A stretch of DNA of 64,000 nucleotides, taken from contig NW_019091362.1 in assembly GCF_001949145.1 (NCBI RefSeq), positions 3,272,430-3,336,429 of the forward strand. Direction: 5' to 3'. The stretch comes from Acanthaster planci (taxonomy: Eukaryota; Echinodermata; Asteroidea; Valvatida; Acanthasteridae). Below the pieces are notes generated by a model. That model saw only the letters and a program-made list of their open reading frames with translations, did no database searches and was not told the origin of the DNA. The position numbers and the translations under genes are program-made. Shown piece after piece: positions 25,901-34,207 of the stretch; positions within the stretch are counted from its first letter, which is position 1, and the number at the start of each line of letters is the position of its first letter.

Positions 25901-26587
25901 TGACTTGACTTGTGACTGGACCTAATGACTTGTGACTTGACTTGGACTTGCATATAATGACTTGTGACTTAATAGAAAGTAGGTTTGTGGTAGCACCATG
26001 GACGTATCTCTTTTGTGAGTATTTGCGGTTCTGAAAAGACATCTAAACTGCTGCCAAAGTTTTGGAAGAGTCCATTGGTACATGAAGTATCTTATCGCTC
26101 AGTCCGTTTATTACATGTCTTGACATGGAACAGCCGCTGAGACGATGAGGGACCTAATGCTCAACGACCTTATTTTAAAGATGGCGACTGTGAGAGTGAG
26201 CCTGTTAGATTGAATGGATAAAGGAAAAAAGACTGGAAAATACCTGAATAACGTGAGTGAAATCCTTCAATAAATGGTATTTAGAAAACGGAAAGGTCAA
26301 GAATCATGTTCGTATGCAAAAGAAATTGCGCCCACGATTATAAGTGGGTGAGCCAAAAATGTTCAGTACGCCGACACGAAATTGCGCGTACGGATGTGTG
26401 GCTAAGGATGAATCGGGAGTGATCCGTGCCATCCACACTAGTGGGGCTAGACTATACTGTCAGTCGTGTCAACTCACTTTTCAATTTACATTTTAAGGTT
26501 AACTCATTATCAACATTTCTCCAAATCAAAAAGGAAAACTACCTTATATGTGTTTGTACTTCTGTGGTATGAAGATTTCGTTTTCAT
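85..26587 (-). CDS. UTP20: UTP20 (DRIM), small-subunit processome HEAT-repeat protein, N-terminal 1811 residues, 3' truncated by window edge
   Basis: UTP20 is a nucleolar, U3 snoRNP-associated component of the 90S/SSU processome needed for 18S rRNA maturation. Coding exons in transcript order: 26587-26543, 21921-21841, 21426-21360, 20374-20242, 19579-19391, 18437-18293, 18160-18083, 17560-17396, 16976-16809, 16605-16471, 15828-15751, 15408-15221, 14657-14511, 14403-14309, 14170-14062, 13285-13135, 12400-12335, 12093-11971, 11468-11392, 11296-10976, 10745-10524, 10215-10125, 9551-9340, 9029-8863, 8325-8247, 7958-7829, 6799-6576, 6178-5943, 5415-5274, 4912-4822, 4072-3999, 3456-3177, 2659-2504, 2218-2081, 1418-1144, 619-507, 326-85. 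All introns are GT-AG and the phases sum to exactly 1811 codons. Conserved stretches align along human UTP20 (about 2785 aa), for example NFAAESFAFLMRKV, YGKMMSKTG.GTQGKS and DFFENIRHIQ. About 950 C-terminal residues should lie left of position 1. Exon borders are manual and some could be off by a few bases. Confidence 0.95.
893..1086. mobile_element. Interspersed repeat family E, copy E1
   Basis: GCAGAAGCACCCCCTCA, GGGAGTGTTCATTTT, CCAAAGGAGC and TTGCACCCTCTC-type segments appear in the same order and spacing as at 11638-11885. The copy lies in the UTP20 intron 620-1143. Its limits are approximate. Confidence 0.65.
6847..7272. mobile_element. Foldback element with TTAACCCCTT termini, copy C1
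   Basis: GTTAACCCCTT at the left and AAGGGGTTAAC at the right form perfect 11-base terminal inverted repeats around 426 bases without coding content, in a UTP20 intron. The termini are shared with the shorter copies C2 and C3, but the interior is different. Confidence 0.7.
9238..9318 (-). mobile_element. Possible tRNA-like SINE head fragment, antisense
   Basis: On the minus strand GGTAGCATGGTAAAGA resembles a D arm, and GGGATCGAATCCC is a good T-arm/B-box look-alike. The acceptor stem does not close. It is probably an old SINE or tRNA pseudogene in a UTP20 intron. Confidence 0.35.
11638..11885. mobile_element. Interspersed repeat family E, copy E2 with short terminal inverted repeats
   Basis: GTGGACAC at 11638-11645 and GTGTCCAC at 11878-11885 are perfect inverted ends around a 248-base element. 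Its interior matches copy E1, for example AGCAGAAGCACCCCCTCA and CACCAAAGGAGC. It is a likely MITE in a UTP20 intron. Confidence 0.65.
12995..13632 (+). repeat. Pair of direct repeats flanking UTP20 exon 16
   Basis: About 80 bases at 13003-13083 (AAAAGCGTCCCATGGAATTA and TCAAAGAAAGAATGTCA) recur at 13556-13632 with over 85% identity by eye. One copy lies on each side of the exon 13285-13135. The exon itself is not repeated. Confidence 0.8.
13373..13450 (+). repeat. AATC microsatellite with interruptions
   Basis: (AATC)n is mixed with AATTCAAATC units. It lies in the UTP20 intron between exons 16 and 15. Confidence 0.95.
15427..15596 (+). repeat. Tandem duplication, 2 x 85 bases
   Basis: Two adjacent 85-base copies start ACAGTAGTCAAGTAATTTTG and end CGGCATGTGGACGA. 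They differ at very few positions (for example CATCCCC against CATTCCC). The array starts about 20 bases upstream of the acceptor of the UTP20 exon 15408-15221. Confidence 0.92.
16089..16232. mobile_element. MITE family B, copy B1
   Basis: GGGGCCCATTTGTTTCATGC at the left and GTGTGAAACAAACAGGGC at the right are inverted. GATCTGGATC and GATCCAGACC pair inside them. It is about 144 bases long and lies in a UTP20 intron. A second copy is at 47325-47443. Confidence 0.75.
18639..19024. mobile_element. Foldback element with arms of about 140-150 bases
   Basis: 18639-18776 and 18877-19024 are inverted copies. Shared segments include CCAATAAGCC, AAATTTGAATAAAATCTGG, AACAATTGG, CTGTTGCTATACC and GGGCAAGCTTTT. 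The loop is about 100 bases. It lies in the UTP20 intron between exons 19391 and 18437 and contains no coding region. It is probably a MITE. The ends are not clearly defined and I found no target duplication. Confidence 0.75.
21513..21679 (+). repeat. 24-base minisatellite, 7 copies
   Basis: The unit ACAAGGTAGCACGGAATCCC plus TTTG is repeated seven times. Six units are 24 bases and one (the third) is 23. Only a few substitutions separate the copies, so the array is young. It lies in the UTP20 intron between 21427 and 21840. Confidence 0.95.
22417..22604 (+). repeat. Degenerate CAACTCAGCACCT-type tandem repeat
   Basis: More than ten diverged units based on (C)AACTCGGCACCT occur in tandem with irregular spacing, in UTP20 intron 1. 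Confidence 0.75.
23683..25670. mobile_element. Composite repeat with direct and inverted arms
   Basis: A block X of about 125 bases ending GGTTCTCAAAAATTCC occurs in the same orientation at 23683-23812 and 25342-25468. The following block Y (with TTTTTGCTCAACA and GCAATAACTCTA) is forward at 23815-24005 but inverted at about 25490-25662. A third stretch near 24485-24545 is inverted against about 25265-25330. The hAT-like MITE is inserted in the left Y copy. I do not recognise the family. Confidence 0.6.
24008..24455. mobile_element. hAT-like MITE with 8-base target duplication CTCATATG
   Basis: CTCATATG occurs in direct orientation at 24000-24007 and 24456-24463. It brackets a 448-base element whose ends are inverted copies (GGTCATGCT.TTTAGC.TCAACA). 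The centre holds a second palindrome, GGCCGCCATCTT at 24202-24213 against its complement at 24241-24252. An 8-base duplication is typical of hAT transposons. There is no transposase, so it is non-autonomous. Confidence 0.8.
25668..25978 (+). repeat. Degenerate GACTTGTGACTTGACT repeat
   Basis: Dozens of GACTTG hexamers in irregular tandem form a stretch of about 310 bases. GGTAGCACCATGGACGTATC and GCGGTTCTGAAAAGAC follow. Related sequence occurs in the JIP introns at 29983-30102 (GACTTG part) and 31245-31400 (tail part). Confidence 0.8.
26543..26587 (-). CDS. UTP20: UTP20 first coding exon (15 codons)
   Basis: A 45-base exon reads MKTKSSYHRSTNTYK and ends at AAG|GTAG. It matches the short N terminus of vertebrate UTP20 (MKTKS...H...NTYR) and splices in phase 0 to the exon at 21921-21841, which opens FQTFSERI as in the vertebrate protein. 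It lies 4.6 kb upstream of exon 2. It fixes the start codon at 26587 and so the head-to-head spacing to the JIP gene. No in-frame stop was found in the roughly 50 bases upstream, so the start rests on homology. Confidence 0.85.
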
Positions 26588-26950
26588 CTTGGCTTTATTC
26601 AGTAAGAGAGGATAACCCAATCCTAACGCCAGCCACACCGTGCTCGTACATGTACATGTACTAAGCTTGAAGTCAGTGAGTGTCACATGTCGTGTATGTT
26701 CATGTTACGTGCACATTGCACACGGGTACGAACACGCGAAAAACATAAATGGCGCCCTCTTTGCTCCAATTGTGGCAAGAAGTTACCTGACTATGACAAA
26801 CCGATCACTTAGATTTAATAAACGCGATCAGGGTGTCACGCCACCGGCTCTTAAAAGTCGGAACCCTTTGAGGAAAATGTGTGAAATGGTGCTACTCGAG
26901 TCAGGGAACTAGTACCCTGACATTAAAAAAAAAACAGGAAAATCGCCAAT
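26588..26950. promoter_or_regulatory. Putative bidirectional promoter between UTP20 and the JIP gene
   Basis: This 363-base interval separates the two divergent start codons and must contain both 5' UTRs and core promoters unless there are non-coding first exons elsewhere. It has no obvious TATA box and no canonical Initiator that I can defend. It contains a GGCGCC core (near 26750), a CCAAT box (near 26767) and a palindromic ACATGTACATGT stretch (near 26650). An in-frame TAA at 26924-26926 precedes the JIP start codon. Function is inferred from geometry only. Confidence 0.6.
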
Positions 26951-29070
26951 ATGGCAGACGACGAGGAGCAAGTTTCTTCTGATGATCAAGACCCAGATTT
27001 GACAGATTTTCATTCTTATGTGCCTAGAAAAAGTTACCGATCGATACCAGATAGCTACAGGTAATATAAAAGTCTTAGAAATAAGTTGTGTCAATAAGTT
27101 AGGGAAGCTAATAAAGTTTTGAATTATTTTTTTCTGTGTTATTTTTAATGTTATCTCATATTCGGATATTATCTAGAAGAGGATGTCGTAAGAAATGCAT
27201 CTTGGTCAGACCATTTTTGGAGGCGTTAAAAACAGTGTCAAAATGACTGCAAAGAGTTGCTCTATGAAGTTCTCAATGCTCAGCTTCTGAAAAAATGCAC
27301 CGTGGTGATATCAGAAAAAAATGTCGAGGGGGAGGATTCTGCCCCCTCCCCTAGCTCTTTTTGGGTTAGGCAATAAAAAGAATAGGTATTTATGTGCACT
27401 CATTTCATATTTATATTTACTTATTTTTGTTGACTGTTTCGTCCTTTATCAGTTACCGGCTGACCCACGACATCAGCCTTGACAACTTTCAGAGCCAGGA
27501 TCTGTTTGACACACAGAATGACCTGGGAACGCAGGGTGACTGGAGCTATGCGACCGACAATAAGCCTGCGAAAGCAGAGAGTGAGTCCAACAGGTGTTCA
27601 GAACACCGACATTCAGCATCACAAAGTGGCTGAGACAAATTCACCATGCACGTTGTCTGGGACTGACCCAATGAACCCTGTGCAAAGCGAGCATCCTAAC
27701 AATGCTTGGAGTGACTTTTTTTGTCTTTGGATGTCGGTTCCTCTCCTTTTCTCTCTTTTGTGCTCTCACTCGGTTTCCTCATTCTTTCTTTTTCCATTCT
27801 GCTCTGGTGGTGTCATTGAAGTGACGTGAACCTGTTTTGTGCTAACTTTTGCAGCAAAGCCCACCAAAGAAAGGCACGACTCCAATGGCAGCACCGACAA
27901 GCTTCTGAATGAGGACATGATCAAGCTGGACCTCTCAGACAGCAACGTCCTCTCAGAGCGGCTGAGCGGCGACGCTGCCACCACCACCCTCCTGAACATC
28001 ATAGAGGCTGAGACTCTTCGACGAAACAGCCAAACAACCATCAAGGTGAGGTGCAGTGTTGTCATTGCTTGCACCAACAAACTAGTCAGAACGAATCATT
28101 TTTTACAACAGGGTTTTACCCTACACTGTTCAGATGTGAGGTTTAGATGTGACTTACTTGATGCAAGCAACTTGCTTGAGGACATCATGTATCTCCTTTG
28201 TACTTCTCCCTTTTAAAAACATCTAGACCGATGATTCTGACAGTGGCAGAAAAGTTCTACGCCAGAAGAGAAAAACCAAGAGGAAAGGACGGAAGTTACC
28301 TCAGATGCCACCAGCTAAACCAGGTTACTGCAGCCCCCTTCCCACCCTTGAGTCTGCAACACCTGTCATTGACCTTTGTTTGCACTCAAGTAGAACAGTT
28401 TTAAGGTCAACGTTTTTATGTCAGCCACACTGTAGCATTCATGTTGCTGGGACTCACTGGGGGTATAAAGTCTACTCAAAAATGCTGTGACTTATGTTCA
28501 GTATTCACCCTCCCTTTTCATACTGTTTGCACTGCCCTCATGGGGCAAAGAGAAACAAGCCTGCAGAGAAGTATGGTCTTCTTAAACGTTTTCAGTTGTT
28601 GCAATCCTTAAATTGGCCATCAAGGACTACCAAACTGGCTCTACCTTGAAATTGATTGCTGGAACCTGTGAATTTATCTGTGGTCACTGCTACTCCAGGT
28701 AACCTTCAGATGGAGCTGCTACAGGCCGACCGCCGCCCAGCCAACTCCACTAGCTCCGCCCGCTCCTCCACCCCGTCCCCGGACCACCCTGACGTCTCGC
28801 TCAGCTCCGTCCCACCCAGCCCCTCCGACGACAACACCTCGGCACTGCCGGACACGCCTGTGGAGCCCTACGCCCTGCGGCTGCCCCAGCCCCAGCCCCA
28901 GCGTCCCACCCGGCTGGAGTTCAACACCACCAGTGCCCACTACACGCCCTTCCTGACCAACACCAACATGCTGCTGCAGGAGGACTCCAGTCCTGAGGAA
29001 CGGCAGCGGAGACGGCTACGACTGAAGATGGAGAACATGAGCAAGGAAGAGCCGGGGGATAAGTCCGGAG
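26951..29070 (+). other. MAPK8IP1: JIP exons 1-5: disordered N-terminal half with RLTHDISL motif and putative JNK-binding segment
   Basis: Exon 2 carries [12 protein letters not shown], closely matching the [11 protein letters not shown] signature near the N terminus of vertebrate JIP1 and JIP2. Exon 4 (28227-28323) is strongly basic ([18 protein letters not shown]). Its LPQMP lines up with FPQVP at the end of the vertebrate JNK-binding domain. Exon 5 is rich in Ser, Pro and Thr with several SP/TP dipeptides, the kind of region phosphorylated by JNK in relatives. This half is poorly conserved and carries the length difference from vertebrate JIP1. Confidence 0.85.
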
Positions 29071-32000
29071 GTACGGCCCGTTAGAAGTATTGGGGGAGGC
29101 CTTTGTGTGGTCTAGTAACCACTGGCTACATGTTGTGACCTTAGGAAAGTCAGTTTATCCCTACTCACCGCTTTCTACCCAGGAGTGTAAAAGTGGTGCT
29201 TGCGGGGGTGGAAATGGTGGTTGTCTTCTGATTATCTGTTTGTGCATGAAATGGTAGCATTGAATTATATACTCGCCTAGGAAATGATGTTTGGAAATGT
29301 TTATGGGTGCAGTGATCAGGAGTTTTTGGTAAAATAATCAGCTCTTCAATCTACATTTAGTTTCTGGGATTGGTGCACTTCCTAAATAATCCCCTTATTG
29401 TTATCAGTAAAAAATGTAAACTACGTCTATTGCTTTTGTTTAGTTTTACATGTAAACATCTTCTCTGAGATGCAAAAACACAATTTATACTTTGCTGAAG
29501 TGTTTATTTTAAAAAAAATTGTCAGATTGTTGTTTTTTTTTTCAGATGAAGAAAAGTCATGCTTTCAGCCAGCAATGCTGGTCATCAATGGAGAAATCAA
29601 ACAGCAAACGCACATCGCCGTCTTCCGTTTCCTGCCTCGGCACGAGGACGAGCTGCCACTGGAGGTCAGTGACCCCATCTTTGTGGAGTTCAAGTGCGAG
29701 GACCTGTGGTATGAGGGCATTAACCTGAAGACAGGAGAGGAGGGCTGTTTCCCGAGCCGATACGTGCGGGATTTCACCGCTGATACGGAGAGTATACCCG
29801 GTAAAGGCTTTTCACTCTCGTAGTGTGTTTACAGAAATTGACAACATCTGTAAGAACGTGATCAAATGTGAATTTGACCGTACTGTCAAAGCATATTTGA
29901 CTTTACCCATCTTCATGCTTGAAAACTATCTAGGGTTTTTATGACTTTGTTGGATTAAGTTAGACTTGATTTGTTTTCATTTGGACTCGCATGACTCAAG
30001 AAACAAAAAGACTCGCCACTTGACTTGATCTACAAAAAAATGACTTGTGACTTGACTTAGGGATAATTGATTTGTGGCAAAATGACTTACGACTCGATCA
30101 GATGAAAACTTACCTTGTTCGAATGCTGGAGTGAGGAAATTAAAACTTGGTTTCTGTTATTCTGCAAGAGTTTGCTGAACCTTTAAAGTTTAACGTTCAA
30201 AGATTAAGCAATCAGGTTTCTACAGAACTAGTGGCTTTGGGAGATTTTAGAGAAGTTTTTGCATAAAATGCCCAGGAAGTAGAGTTCAGGCGCCTTTCCA
30301 TACGTACGTTTTTGGGTGCGTTGGGTATACAATGCATTGTACTTGTATGGACAGAAAAATAGACTCCATTAACATAACACAGATGTGCGTTGGGTTCATT
30401 TGTGATGGATACGCAGCTCTTGGCGCAAGAGTTGACGCGCATATGGAAAGACACCTTTAAGAGGACGGTTAAAGTTAAAGTTTAAAAGTAAATTAGCACA
30501 CTGTAAGGGTTTTGAATAAAGTGTTTATGACAAATTGAATCATAGTGAATTTTTTTAAATGACTTATTGCTTCTTAATTCTTATTTGACCACAAAGTAAA
30601 TTTTCTTCTAATCCTTTTCAACTGATTGGCAGGGTTCCGTGGCCGGAAAGTACATATAAACCGGTACAACGCCAAGTTTCTAGGCTCTGTAGAGGTAGCA
30701 TTTCACAAAGGCAACGACGTTTTATGCCGTGCTATGCAAAAGGTAAGCTATGTGTTCTTTGACATCGCTTTGTCAAACTGCAGATTCGTCATTGTAATGA
30801 CCAATTGTAAATTCAGTCATATCCAAAAATTTTCAGCCTCCCAACTTCCCCCCAAACAGTTGGTCAAGAGCTCCTTCTAGAAGATGGGTCCTGGAGATCA
30901 TTAGTTCATAAATAAAAGCACTGTTGCCACAGAATACATCTAATTTCTTTAGCTCAAGTCCTATGGTGCAATGATGGCCATGCATCGCTGTTTTTTCATG
31001 GAAATGTTTCATTCAGTTGGTGTTCATTCTTCTCTTTTCAAGGTTGTGACAGCTAGAAGACTTACTGTAGATATCCACCCACCGACGCTGTGTGTCCTGG
31101 AGATTAGCGATATAGGAGTCAAGATGATCGACAAGGCAAAACCACAGAAGGCCAAAGAGGTGAGGAACTTCAGTCACTAAATAGTTTCAACACCAAAAAA
31201 TCCACAATGTGAACTGTTTAAAATGAAAACAGGAATAATTGATTTCAGATGGAACCTAATGACTTAAGAATGGATAGAACTTGAAGCTAAGCATGGTTGA
31301 AGTACTAAATTAGGTTAGGCTTGCAGTTGCACCATGTACAAGGAAGAATCTCTATGAGTGTGTGGTTCTGAGAAGAACCGATGGTGAACACTCGACGTTC
31401 TGAACAGTATGCTCTGCTCGTCTTTAGGAGGGTCACTTTCAAATGATTTGACATGGGCCCTTTTGTAGCTGTTAGTGAGCTAATTCAGCGTTTGATCAGA
31501 ATGAAGCTTGTCTGGAGGTTGTTTGAGGACAGTATGCATCAAGTTGGCCTGTCTGGGCAGCCGCACACACACTGGACATGGCTGAGCTGGTGTGCTTTGT
31601 TCGTGAGTGACCTTGCCATTTTGAAATCCCAAACTGGTTCACTGCGGCATCATGTTGTATTAGATGGTAATTTGACAATTAGTTGGGAAGTTCAAAACAC
31701 CTCTGGGTTCGCCATGGGCACCGATGTACTTCCATAGTATGTGCAGATTTATTACAAACTGGAACTCGGTGTGACTGTTTGAAGCAAACTGCCTCTTGGC
31801 CATACTTTCTGCTCAGGGTCTCCGTGAAATGAATTACGCTGATTAAAGTAGGCCGCAGAACTGTGACCTGTCCAACTCTAATACACTGTAGCACTTTGTA
31901 CATTGAGCCCTGACGGCCCTCAAAATTCTAACCTTTGCAGAGTGTTTGACATTGTTTCCCGTGCCCAATTTTGGCCCATCTAGAAGAAAGACTCTGTCCT

Positions 32001-33402
32001 CAAGAAGGTCGAGAAGCTTCTGGGATCCAAGCAGAACAAGGGTCACAACTACTTCTTCTCCCTCAAGAACATCTCCTTCTGTGGCTACCACCCGTCAAGT
32101 AACAGGTGAGCACAGACATTGTCGTCAGCTGTGACTTTGGCACTGGCTTTGTGCATGAGCCATTGAGGGCGCTGTTCTTCCCATTCACAAGAGAAGTATG
32201 GGAGTATCCTGGACGCCTACATGGTGATGTATGTTAAGCCAATTTTTGGCTTGTCTCCTCAAAACCCGGTGTTCTTTGATCGTGGTGTAAAACGATCATG
32301 GTGTGGCCAATCACAATGCGCGCGAGATCTGCGGACCAAATGTGCGTTTGAAAAGGATTAAGAGATTTCACATGTTGTGATTGGCCAACGCATTGCAAAG
32401 TCTTGGTGGTGCACTATTGTGAATCTGCCCGTATTAATTCTATGTTTATAAAGATGAAGAAAGAAATGTCACCTAGTCAGTTTCCTATATAATTTCCTTC
32501 ACGATTTATGATTAAAAAAAAAGCTGTATCCTCTCTGAGTGATCCCTGTTCACCACTTCCCAGGTTGTATCGTGTTATTGGAGCGTGATCCCTGGTGTTT
32601 CAGGTTTAATGGCTTCTGGCTAGTGCCCCCGAAACAAAGATATTGACAAATGGGAAGAGCCACCAAACCAACATGGGGCTGGAGAGCTCAGTTGGTAGAG
32701 CACCGGTATTGTATTCTGGAGGCCGCAGGTTCAAATCCCGCTCCAGTCAATTTCTTTGTTCATCATTATAATCATGTATAAGCACCTAGTCAGTTTCCCG
32801 ATATAGTTTGCTTCATGATTTGTATTAATTTTCATTATACCAATACAACTTATTAACATGAAATTCATTTTCTAGGGTGGAATGCTCATATTTGTTTTAT
32901 TGGGAAATGAAAATATTTGTGTACACAGTGGGATTAATAGTAAGTTACTGCTTTCTGTTTCAGGTATTTTGCGTTTATAACAAAGCACCCTTCAGATGGC
33001 CGGTATGCCTGTCATGTCTTCGTCATGGAGGATGGCCTGTCAGCCAAGCCAGTGGCAGAGGCCATGGGGTAGGTAGTTTGGAGTGGTTTGGTGGCGAGCC
33101 AACTCAGAGTTGAATTGTGCATGTGACAAATCTGGGTGGTGGGGCAGTGGGAAGATGAGGTTAGCAGAAAGGTTGCCGGTCAAGTTTTGAGTTGAACCTT
33201 TAAAAGATATATTTGAAACCCACGCAGTTCTCCCCCTACATTGATGCATACTGATATCATTGTGGATTCCCCAAAGCCTGTGAAGTCTGGCATTCTTGCA
33301 TTCGGGATGTCTTTATTCTCTCTCTTCAGGGCTGCCTTCAGGAGGTTTTACTCAGAGTTCCTAGACTTCACCAATCCCACTGAGGACATCTACATGGAGT
33401 AG
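26951..33402 (+). CDS. MAPK8IP1: JNK-interacting protein (JIP1/JIP2-type scaffold), complete, 559 aa
   Basis: JIP1/2 proteins scaffold MLK-MKK7-JNK modules and link cargo to kinesin-1. Coding exons: 26951-27060, 27453-27580, 27855-28045, 28227-28323, 28699-29070, 29546-29800, 30633-30742, 31043-31159, 31984-32105, 32964-33068, 33330-33402. They total 1680 bases, 559 codons plus TAG, with every phase matching. Order in the protein: acidic N terminus, RLTHDISL motif (about 39-46), basic segment at the JNK-binding position (about 155-171), Pro/Ser-rich region (about 190-260), SH3 (about 321-380), PTB (about 390-540), and C-terminal PTEDIYME. The start is fixed by an in-frame TAA 27 bases upstream. 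The length lies between fly Aplip1 (about 490 aa) and human JIP1 (711 aa). An invertebrate single-copy JIP cannot be assigned to JIP1 versus JIP2, so the symbol is by similarity. Confidence 0.94.
29546..29800 (+). other. MAPK8IP1: JIP SH3 domain exon
   Basis: One exon encodes the whole SH3 domain, about residues 321-380. It has [17 protein letters not shown] in place of the ALYDY motif, then EDLWYEG and CFPSRYV. The PRHEDEL stretch is nearly identical to vertebrate JIP1. In JIP1 this SH3 is known for homodimerisation and is unusual in using the canonical peptide-binding face to do so. The exon runs from a T-rich acceptor at 29545 to CCC G|GTAAAG. Confidence 0.92.
29983..30102 (+). repeat. Degenerate GACTTG repeat, second locus
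   Basis: GACTCGCATGACTCAAGAAA, ACTTGACTTGATC and ATGACTTGTGACTTGACTTA show the same unit as at 25668-25978. It lies in the JIP intron 29801-30632. Confidence 0.7.
31245..31400 (+). repeat. Tail portion of the GACTTG repeat family
   Basis: GGAACCTAATGACTTAAG followed by GCAGTTGCACCATGTACAAG and GTGTGGTTCTGAGAAGAAC parallels 25915-26040 in order. It lies in the JIP intron 31160-31983. Confidence 0.55.
32470..32515 (+). repeat. Second copy of the CACCTAGTCAGTTTCC segment
   Basis: A stretch of about 45 bases starting CACCTAGTCAGTTTCC is repeated, with a few changes, at 32783-32828, after the tRNA-like unit. It is either the tail of a truncated neighbouring SINE or one side of a long flanking duplication. 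Confidence 0.6.
32677..32828 (+). mobile_element. tRNA-derived SINE
   Basis: 32677-32749 folds as a tRNA-like cloverleaf. The acceptor GGCTGGA pairs with TCCAGTC, the A box is GAGCTCAGTTGGTAGAGC, a TGT sits in the anticodon position, and the B box GGTTCAAATCC is perfect. The anticodon and T stems have mismatches. A non-tRNA tail follows (TTTCTTTGTTCATCATTATA..., then CACCTAGTCAGTTTCC). The tail sequence recurs alone at 32470-32515, so a second partial copy lies just upstream. It sits in JIP intron 9. Confidence 0.7.
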
Positions 33403-33477
33403 GCTGGTCCTAATGTATGATCCAGGCAAGACGTGTCTCCCTTTACGCAGATAAGACCTATCAAGCTTTATACAGCA

Positions 33478-33762
33478 GGGTCCAATTTCATGGCCTTGTT
33501 AAGCACACGATTTTACGCTTACAGAGGCTTGGTGTTCTTCATGAAGTCTGTAAGCAGTAAGTGTGGCAAAAGACACACTTACCATGGGGGACAAAGCTGC
33601 TTAACACAGTGACAGAACAGTGGAAACCTCTCTACTCATGCACCTGTAAGTGCAACCACACCAAACATTGCCATGCAATATTGCCTACGGTAAGCAAACT
33701 TTCCTGCTATAGTAAGCATAATTTTCCTGCTAACTATTTCGCAGCGCCATGAAATAGGGCCC
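33478..33762. mobile_element. MITE family A, copy A2
   Basis: The left end reads GGGTCCAATTTCATGGCC and the right end GCAGCGCCATGAAATAGGGC. The two ends are inverted and enclose GTAAGC/GCTTAC-rich sequence. It starts about 75 bases after the JIP stop codon, so it is probably transcribed as part of the JIP 3' UTR and could form a hairpin there. Confidence 0.8.
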
Positions 33763-34059
33763 AGGTAGCAACTCCAGCTGAACTATTTTATGGCCTTGCT
33801 GAGCTATCAATTTTCTTTCAGGAATAGAGGCATCTTGCAGAGCTCGCTAGCGCAGCAAAGAGCATGCTGACTTGCCCGACAGAATTTGCTTGGAGTAGTT
33901 ATTGCGCAGTGTACATTTGTGAGGGTGCCAGCTTAAGGATCCATAAGGCCTGAATTGCCAGTCAGGCAGCCAGGTTTTGTTCACTAAGGTTTAATTCAAC
34001 CACATGTGTGGTTTTTTGTTGCTGGAACGTTGCGTCAGTAGGTGTAAATTTGAGGATCA

Positions 34060-34207
34060 GGTTCTGCTCTTTGCCAGCCCGATGTGTTGTGCACTATATT
34101 CAGTGCTTGTGGGAAAAAATATTCATAGAGTTGCTCAGGTGGGACTCGAACCAGTGATCCTCTGTTTCCAAGTTCAGCCCCATTAATAACCGGTCAACCA
34201 CTGAGCT
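34060..34207 (-). mobile_element. tRNA-derived SINE, antisense
   Basis: Read on the minus strand, 34207 downward gives AGCTCAGTGGTTGACC (A box and D arm), then GGTTCGAGTCC (a perfect B box, near 34150), then a non-tRNA body with TTTTTTCCCACAAGCACTG. The head belongs to a different tRNA-like family from the one at 32677. It lies downstream of the JIP stop, probably in the 3' UTR. Confidence 0.6.

Larger units (their letters stand above)
21922..26542 (-). other. UTP20 intron 1, repeat-rich
   Basis: This 4.6 kb intron is by far the longest of UTP20. It contains a degenerate GGCACCTA-type tandem repeat (22417-22604), an inverted composite repeat with a nested MITE (23683-25670) and a GACTTG-type degenerate repeat (25668-25978). 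Apart from exon 1 itself I see no other coding exon in it. First introns often carry regulatory elements, but none can be pointed to here. Confidence 0.7.
30633..33402 (+). other. MAPK8IP1: JIP PTB domain and kinesin light chain-binding C terminus
   Basis: Five exons encode the PTB domain, with [54 protein letters not shown] and [19 protein letters not shown] as core strands. The last exon ends NPTEDIYME-stop. In vertebrate JIP1 the equivalent CPTEDIYLE tail is the Tyr-acidic motif bound by kinesin light chain TPRs. Its near-perfect retention argues that this protein is a kinesin-1 cargo adaptor. JIP PTB domains bind receptors such as APP and ApoER2 in mammals; the partner here is unknown. 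Confidence 0.93.

Noticed and set aside
28719-28940. Glycine-rich antisense reading frame opposite JIP exon 5
   Set aside because: It is a compositional shadow of the GC-rich Pro/Ser exon; there is no splice or homology support.
32677-32749. Functional tRNA-Thr(TGT) gene
   Set aside because: The anticodon and T stems contain mismatches, and the unit is followed by a repeated non-tRNA tail, so a SINE head fits better.
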